The position numbers and the translations under genes are program-made. Positions 4,517 to 6,906 of a DNA stretch of 6,906 bases are shown here, piece after piece. The notes under the pieces were generated by a model, which saw nothing but the letters and a program-made list of their open reading frames with translations, was not told the DNA's origin and made no database searches. The DNA is from an uncultured Oscillospiraceae bacterium (GTDB lineage Bacteria; Bacillota; Clostridia; Oscillospirales; Oscillospiraceae), in the NCBI GenBank assembly GCA_934589065.1, contig CAKTNN010000062.1, forward strand, positions 1-6,906, given 5' to 3'. Numbering within the stretch: the stretch's first letter is position 1; each line of letters opens with the position of its first letter.

Positions 4517-5095
4517 ATGTTTTTGGATCTTGTAAAACGTGCCCGGTCTGTCCGGGGCTTCCGGGAGGAGCGGAAGGTCACGGATGAGGAGCTGCGCTAT
4601 CTGGTGGAGTGCGCCCGGTATACCCCCTCTAGCCGGAATGCCCAGGTGCAGAAATACCGCCTGGTGAATACCCCGGAGGAGCTTCAAAAGGTGCAGCCCC
4701 TGACCAGGTGGGCCGGGGCTTTGCGGGAGCTGAATCTGCCCTATCCCGGAACCTATCCCCAGGCCTTTGTGGTGATTTGCCAGGACTACCGGCTGAGCGA
4801 GTCTGCCAATGCCTTCCAGAAGGATGTGGGCATCGCCGCCCAAACCATGCTTCTGGCTGCCAACGATTTGGGCCTGGGGGGCTGCATGATTGCCTCCTTC
4901 TCCGCCGGAGAGCTGAAAAGCGTTCTGAGCCTTCCGGACTACCTAAAGCCCCAGCTGGTGCTGGCCCTGGGGGAGCCCATGGAGGATATCCGCATTACCG
5001 ACCTGGCCCCCGATGGCAATATCAACTATTATCGGGATGATCAGGGGGTACACTATGTCCCCAAGCGTCCCCTGGACGAGCTGATTGTAAAATAA
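4517..5095 (+). CDS. Nitroreductase-family FMN oxidoreductase
   Basis: This 192-residue protein matches the nitroreductase fold, whose members use FMN and NAD(P)H to reduce nitro compounds, quinones or other acceptors; the true substrate here is unknown. Seen: RARSVRGF (8-15), the RxSxRxF FMN-phosphate motif; ARYTPSSRNAQVQKYR (33-48), equivalent to the usual PSxxNxQPW; FQKDVGIAAQTMLLAANDLGLGGC (100-123), the dimer/FMN helix and the glycine turn; LVLALGEP (147-154); and a C-terminal YYRDDQGVHYVPKRPLDELI typical of small clostridial members. The ATG at 4517 is chosen because GGAG lies at 4505-4508. An upstream GTG (4406) would make the protein begin inside repeat DNA. I see no good promoter in the 60 bases upstream. 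A terminator follows, so it appears to be a single-gene unit. Confidence 0.9.
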   Translation: MFLDLVKRARSVRGFREERKVTDEELRYLVECARYTPSSRNAQVQKYRLVNTPEELQKVQPLTRWAGALRELNLPYPGTYPQAFVVICQDYRLSESANAFQKDVGIAAQTMLLAANDLGLGGCMIASFSAGELKSVLSLPDYLKPQLVLALGEPMEDIRITDLAPDGNINYYRDDQGVHYVPKRPLDELIVK

Positions 5096-5104
5096 CCCCG
5101 CCGG

Positions 5105-5131
5105 GGCTCCCTCCCGTAGGGAGCCTCTTTT
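5105..5131 (+). terminator. Intrinsic terminator of the nitroreductase gene
   Basis: GGCTCCCT (5105-5112) pairs with AGGGAGCC (5118-5125) around loop CCCGT and is followed by TCTTTT. It begins ten bases after the stop codon. A small CCCCGCCGGGG palindrome precedes it. Confidence 0.85.
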
Positions 5132-5195
5132 GCGCTGCCCAGATGGATTCTGTGCACGGAATGCTGCCATCGGGCGGCAGTCCGCGCCCGCAGGG

Positions 5196-5387
5196 CGCCT
5201 TGCCTTCCCTAGTAGGGAAGGTGGCACACGCGAAGCGTGTGGCGGATGAGTTGTCTTCGCGTTTCAGCAACAACTCTGTCCCGTTGAACAGAAAAACCGT
5301 AGAAAGTTAGGCCGCGCCATTCAACGGAAACGTTGTGTAATCGGGACGCGCAGAGACTCCCCAGTCTCGCTGCGCTTGACCTCCCCC
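5196..5387 (-). repeat. Large composite palindromic repeat, copy 3, inverted
   Basis: Its reverse complement matches the shared core of 43-238 and 392-583. It keeps the CTTCCCTA/TAGGGAAG symmetry, the ACACGC/GCGTGT hairpin, the CGTTGAA/TTCAACG long-range stem and the GAGACT/AGTCTC stem. Both flanks differ from those of copies 1 and 2. Here the CCTCCCCCTG end abuts a TTGCGA-type unit instead of a TTCCGA-type unit, and the other end has GCGCCC/GGGCGC (5184-5198). The elements therefore behave as exchangeable modules. No coding signal was found. Confidence 0.8.
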
Positions 5388-5428
5388 TGTCATTGCGAAC
5401 CAGTCCTCTTTCCTGGTGTGGCAATCTT
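5388..5428 (+). repeat. Variable-tip inverted repeat, TTGCGA type, copy 5
   Basis: It is identical over 41 bases to 651-691. It is followed by CTCCCGTTCAACCGG, a module shared with the region after 4464. It lies about 80 bases upstream of the ilvE promoter. Confidence 0.85.
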
Positions 5429-5462
5429 CTCCCGTTCAACCGGGGCGACCTTTGCTGTAAAA

Positions 5463-5483
5463 TGGACATTTGTCCACCGTGGA
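5463..5483. promoter_or_regulatory. Overlapping inverted repeats upstream of ilvE
   Basis: TGGACA (5463-5468) and TGTCCA (5471-5476) form an inverted repeat with a TT centre. TCCAC (5473-5477) and GTGGA (5479-5483) form a second one that shares a half-site. The site lies about 25-45 bases upstream of the -35 box, where activators commonly bind. I do not recognise a known regulator consensus. Confidence 0.4.
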
Positions 5484-5496
5484 TGCATTTTTCTTC

Positions 5497-5517
5497 CCGG
5501 AAGGGTTGACCTTCCGG
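5497..5517. promoter_or_regulatory. Inverted repeat across the ilvE -35 box, candidate operator
   Basis: CCGGAAGG (5497-5504) and CCTTCCGG (5510-5517) are perfect inverted arms around GTTGA. The -35 hexamer TTGACC (5506-5511) sits at the centre, so a bound dimer would cover the promoter. The outer bases extend each arm into TTCC-GGAA-like palindromes. The sequence does not resemble a CodY box. The regulator is unknown. Confidence 0.5.
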
Positions 5518-5534
5518 AAAGAAAGTGGTAAAAT
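5506..5534 (+). promoter_or_regulatory. Sigma-A-type promoter of ilvE
   Basis: TTGACC (5506-5511) and TAAAAT (5529-5534) are 17 bases apart. The transcript would start near 5541, giving a ~28-base leader before the ATG at 5569. That leaves no room for a T-box leader. Confidence 0.75.
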
Positions 5535-5568
5535 GATACGACCAAAGAGAAAAGGGAGTTGTTCCGAT

Positions 5569-6582
5569 ATGGAAAAGAAGAATATCGATTGGTCCAGTCT
5601 GGGCTTCGGCTATGTGCAGACCGATTACCGCTATGTTTCCAACTACAAAAACGGCGCGTGGGACGAGGGTACCCTCACCACCGACCCCAACATCACCATG
5701 AGTGAGTGCGCCTGTGTTTTGCAGTATGCCCAGACCGTTTTCGAGGGCATGAAGGCCTATACCACCCAGGATGGCAAGACCGTCTGCTTCCGCCCCGACC
5801 TGAACGCCGAGCGGATGATGGATTCCTGCCAGCGGATGAAGATGCCTGTATTCCCCAAGGAGCGGTTCCTGGATGCCATTTACCAGACCGTTAAGGCCAA
5901 CGCCGCTTGGGTGCCTCCCTTCGGCTCCGGTGCAAGCCTGTACCTGCGGCCCTATATGTTCGGCTACGATGCCATCATCGGTGTCAAGCCCGCCAACGAG
6001 TTCCAGTTCCGGGTGTTCGGCACCCCAGTGGGCCCCTACTTCAAGGGCGGCGTCCGTCCTCTGACCCTGCGGATCTCCGATCTGGACCGTGCAGCCCCCA
6101 GAGGCACCGGTCACATTAAGGCCGGCCTGAACTACGCCATGAGCCTTTACAACATTGTGGAAGCCCACGAGCTGGGCTACGATGAGAACCTGTATGTGGA
6201 TTCCGCTACCCGCACCCACATTGAGGAAACCGGCGGCGCAAACATCCTGTTCGTTTCCAAGGATGGCAAGCTGGTGGTTCCCAAGTCCGCAACCATCCTG
6301 CCCTCCATCACCCGCCGTTCTCTTGTCCAGGTTGCCAAGGATTACCTGAACCTGGAGGTGGAAGAGCGCGTGGTAGGCGTGGACGAGCTGGGCGATTTTG
6401 CCGAGGCCGGTCTGTGCGGCACCGCTGCCGTGATTTCTCCCATTGGCAAGATTGTGGACCACGACAAGGAATACACCTACGCCGGCATGGGCACCGTGGT
6501 GGAAAAGCTCTACAAGACCCTCACCGGTATCCAGATGGGCACCATCCCCGCCCCCGAAGGCTGGATCATGACCATCGAGTAA
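5569..6582 (+). CDS. ilvE: Branched-chain amino acid aminotransferase
   Basis: This 337-residue, PLP-dependent class IV aminotransferase would exchange amino groups between leucine, isoleucine or valine and 2-oxoglutarate; it performs the last synthetic step and the first breakdown step. Seen: FGYVQTDYRY (13-22) near the N-terminus; VFEGMKAY (57-64); RPDLNAERM (75-83); LRPYMFGYD (126-134); GHIKAGLNYA (181-190), with Lys184 as the Schiff-base lysine; EETGGANILFV (219-229), the class IV signature; and GLCGTAAVISPIG (281-293), which contacts the PLP phosphate. The length fits the type II bacterial BCAT group. The ATG at 5569 is chosen because GGGAG lies at 5554-5558 and the promoter places transcription start near 5541; in-frame ATG 5533 and the start at 5470 lie in or before the promoter. 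No ilvBHCD or leu genes are adjacent. Candidate operators precede it and a long hairpin follows. Confidence 0.95.
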   Translation: MEKKNIDWSSLGFGYVQTDYRYVSNYKNGAWDEGTLTTDPNITMSECACVLQYAQTVFEGMKAYTTQDGKTVCFRPDLNAERMMDSCQRMKMPVFPKERFLDAIYQTVKANAAWVPPFGSGASLYLRPYMFGYDAIIGVKPANEFQFRVFGTPVGPYFKGGVRPLTLRISDLDRAAPRGTGHIKAGLNYAMSLYNIVEAHELGYDENLYVDSATRTHIEETGGANILFVSKDGKLVVPKSATILPSITRRSLVQVAKDYLNLEVEERVVGVDELGDFAEAGLCGTAAVISPIGKIVDHDKEYTYAGMGTVVEKLYKTLTGIQMGTIPAPEGWIMTIE

Positions 6583-6590
6583 AAAGCATA

Positions 6591-6638
6591 AAACGCACGT
6601 GTCCCCTGGGGCGAAAGCCCCAGGGGACACGTGCGTTT
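6591..6638. terminator. Perfect 22-bp hairpin with GAAA loop after ilvE
   Basis: Positions 6591-6612 and 6617-6638 are exact reverse complements around loop GAAA, a GNRA tetraloop. The stem begins nine bases after the ilvE stop codon. On the plus strand it is followed only by TTTATG, a weak U-tract. On the minus strand the stem runs into TTTTATGCTTTTT, a better terminator tail. It may act as a bidirectional terminator or as a 3'-end stabiliser of the ilvE message. Confidence 0.75.
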
Positions 6639-6661
6639 ATGAAGAAATGAAGCGCTGACGT

Positions 6662-6723
6662 ATTGCAAGTCCCTCCCCGTGTGGGGAGGGGTGGCACGGC
6701 AAAGCCGTGACGGGGTGAGGAGA
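6662..6723 (+). repeat. CCCTCCCCGTGTGGGG-type palindromic repeat, copy 2
   Basis: This is a direct repeat of 836-896 with the same CACGGC/GCCGTG hairpin (loop AAA here) and the same GGGGTGAGGAGA end. Its CCCTCCCC-GTGT-GGGGAGGG core is a better palindrome than in copy 1. The flanks differ, so only the unit itself is shared. Confidence 0.8.
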
Positions 6724-6792
6724 CAGCGTGCATTCCCTTTGGGCAGTCTAACCATCCGGGGGATTGCACCCAAGGGCATTCCCTTCGGTCAC
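6724..6792. other. Repeat-derived intergenic spacer
   Basis: No gene is visible. GCATTCCCTT occurs at 6729 and again near 6776, and CCCTTTGGG near 6733 faces CCCAAGGG near 6768, giving a weak imperfect inverted repeat. It appears to be degraded repeat DNA between better preserved units. Confidence 0.4.
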
Positions 6793-6824
6793 CACACCAG
6801 TGCTGTGGACTGGTTTGCAATGAC
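6793..6824 (-). repeat. Variable-tip inverted repeat, TTGCGA type, degenerate copy
   Basis: On the minus strand it reads TCATTGCAAACCAGTCCACA, then GCACTGGTGTGGT. The arms ACCAGT and ACTGGT are kept. The outer GGCAATCTT end has been lost, so this is a truncated or decayed member. Confidence 0.7.
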
Positions 6825-6831
6825 GCTCTAC

Positions 6832-6906
6832 TTCGTCATTCCGAGGCAGTGACCGATGTCACTGCCGTGGGAATCTTTGCGTACTACCTGCCTCGGTCAG
6901 TCTACC
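6832..6906 (+). repeat. Extended TTCCGA-type inverted repeat, right copy
   Basis: It matches 297-367 in inverted orientation up to the window edge, including the tail CTACCTGCCTCGGTCAGT. The palindrome GGCAGTGAC/GTCACTGCC has tip CGAT, whereas the left copy has a different but still self-complementary tip. By analogy with the left copy, a large composite repeat may continue beyond the window. Confidence 0.8.

Noticed and set aside
5429..5568. T-box or amino-acid riboswitch leader before ilvE
   Set aside because: The predicted transcript leader is only ~28 bases, and no T-box (TGGNACCGCG-like) sequence or terminator pair is present.
5209..6630. 473-codon minus-strand frame opposite ilvE
   Set aside because: It is the antisense of ilvE extended through repeat DNA, with no ribosome site, and its length comes from GC-rich codon bias.

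Overview
The window looks like chromosomal DNA of a spore-forming, moderately GC-rich gut-type Clostridia member, probably Oscillospiraceae/Ruminococcaceae-like. This is an inference from four things: a spoVAC sporulation gene, strong AGGAGG ribosome sites, Clostridia-type enzyme variants, and intergenic spaces packed with palindromic repeats. I found no rRNA, tRNA, CRISPR array, transposase or integrase.

Layout. Positions 1-900 hold no credible gene. They contain a tandem pair of ~350-bp composite palindromic repeats followed by smaller hairpin repeats. Positions 945-1317 hold a promoter and a short DUF6291-type gene typical of phage or integrative elements, followed by a degenerate, AT-rich, repeat-containing tail and three DnaA-box-like sites (1318-1579). 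On the minus strand lie spoVAC (1580-2014) and, upstream of it, a VanZ-family membrane protein gene (2079-2546). A variant peptide deformylase (2672-3082) is divergent from vanZ. It is followed on the plus strand by a small malic enzyme (3159-4331), a nitroreductase-family flavoprotein (4517-5095) and a branched-chain aminotransferase, ilvE (5569-6582). Good sigma-A-like promoters precede most genes, so the plus-strand genes look mainly monocistronic; spoVAC and vanZ may be co-transcribed.

How the genes work together. There is no obvious single pathway. Malic enzyme (malate to pyruvate) and IlvE (branched-chain amino acid/2-oxoacid exchange) both sit around the pyruvate node. Deformylase acts in protein maturation. 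SpoVAC belongs to the dipicolinic-acid channel of the spore inner membrane, but its usual partners spoVAD and spoVAE are not beside it.

The most unusual content is non-coding. A family of variable-tip inverted repeats (ends TCATTGCGA/GGCAATCTT or TCATTCCGA/GGGAATCTT) shows compensatory base changes between copies. A larger ~190-bp structured element occurs three times. There are also a perfect 22-bp hairpin with a GAAA loop after ilvE, and two inverted repeats overlapping or preceding the ilvE promoter. I see no convincing new multi-gene system.
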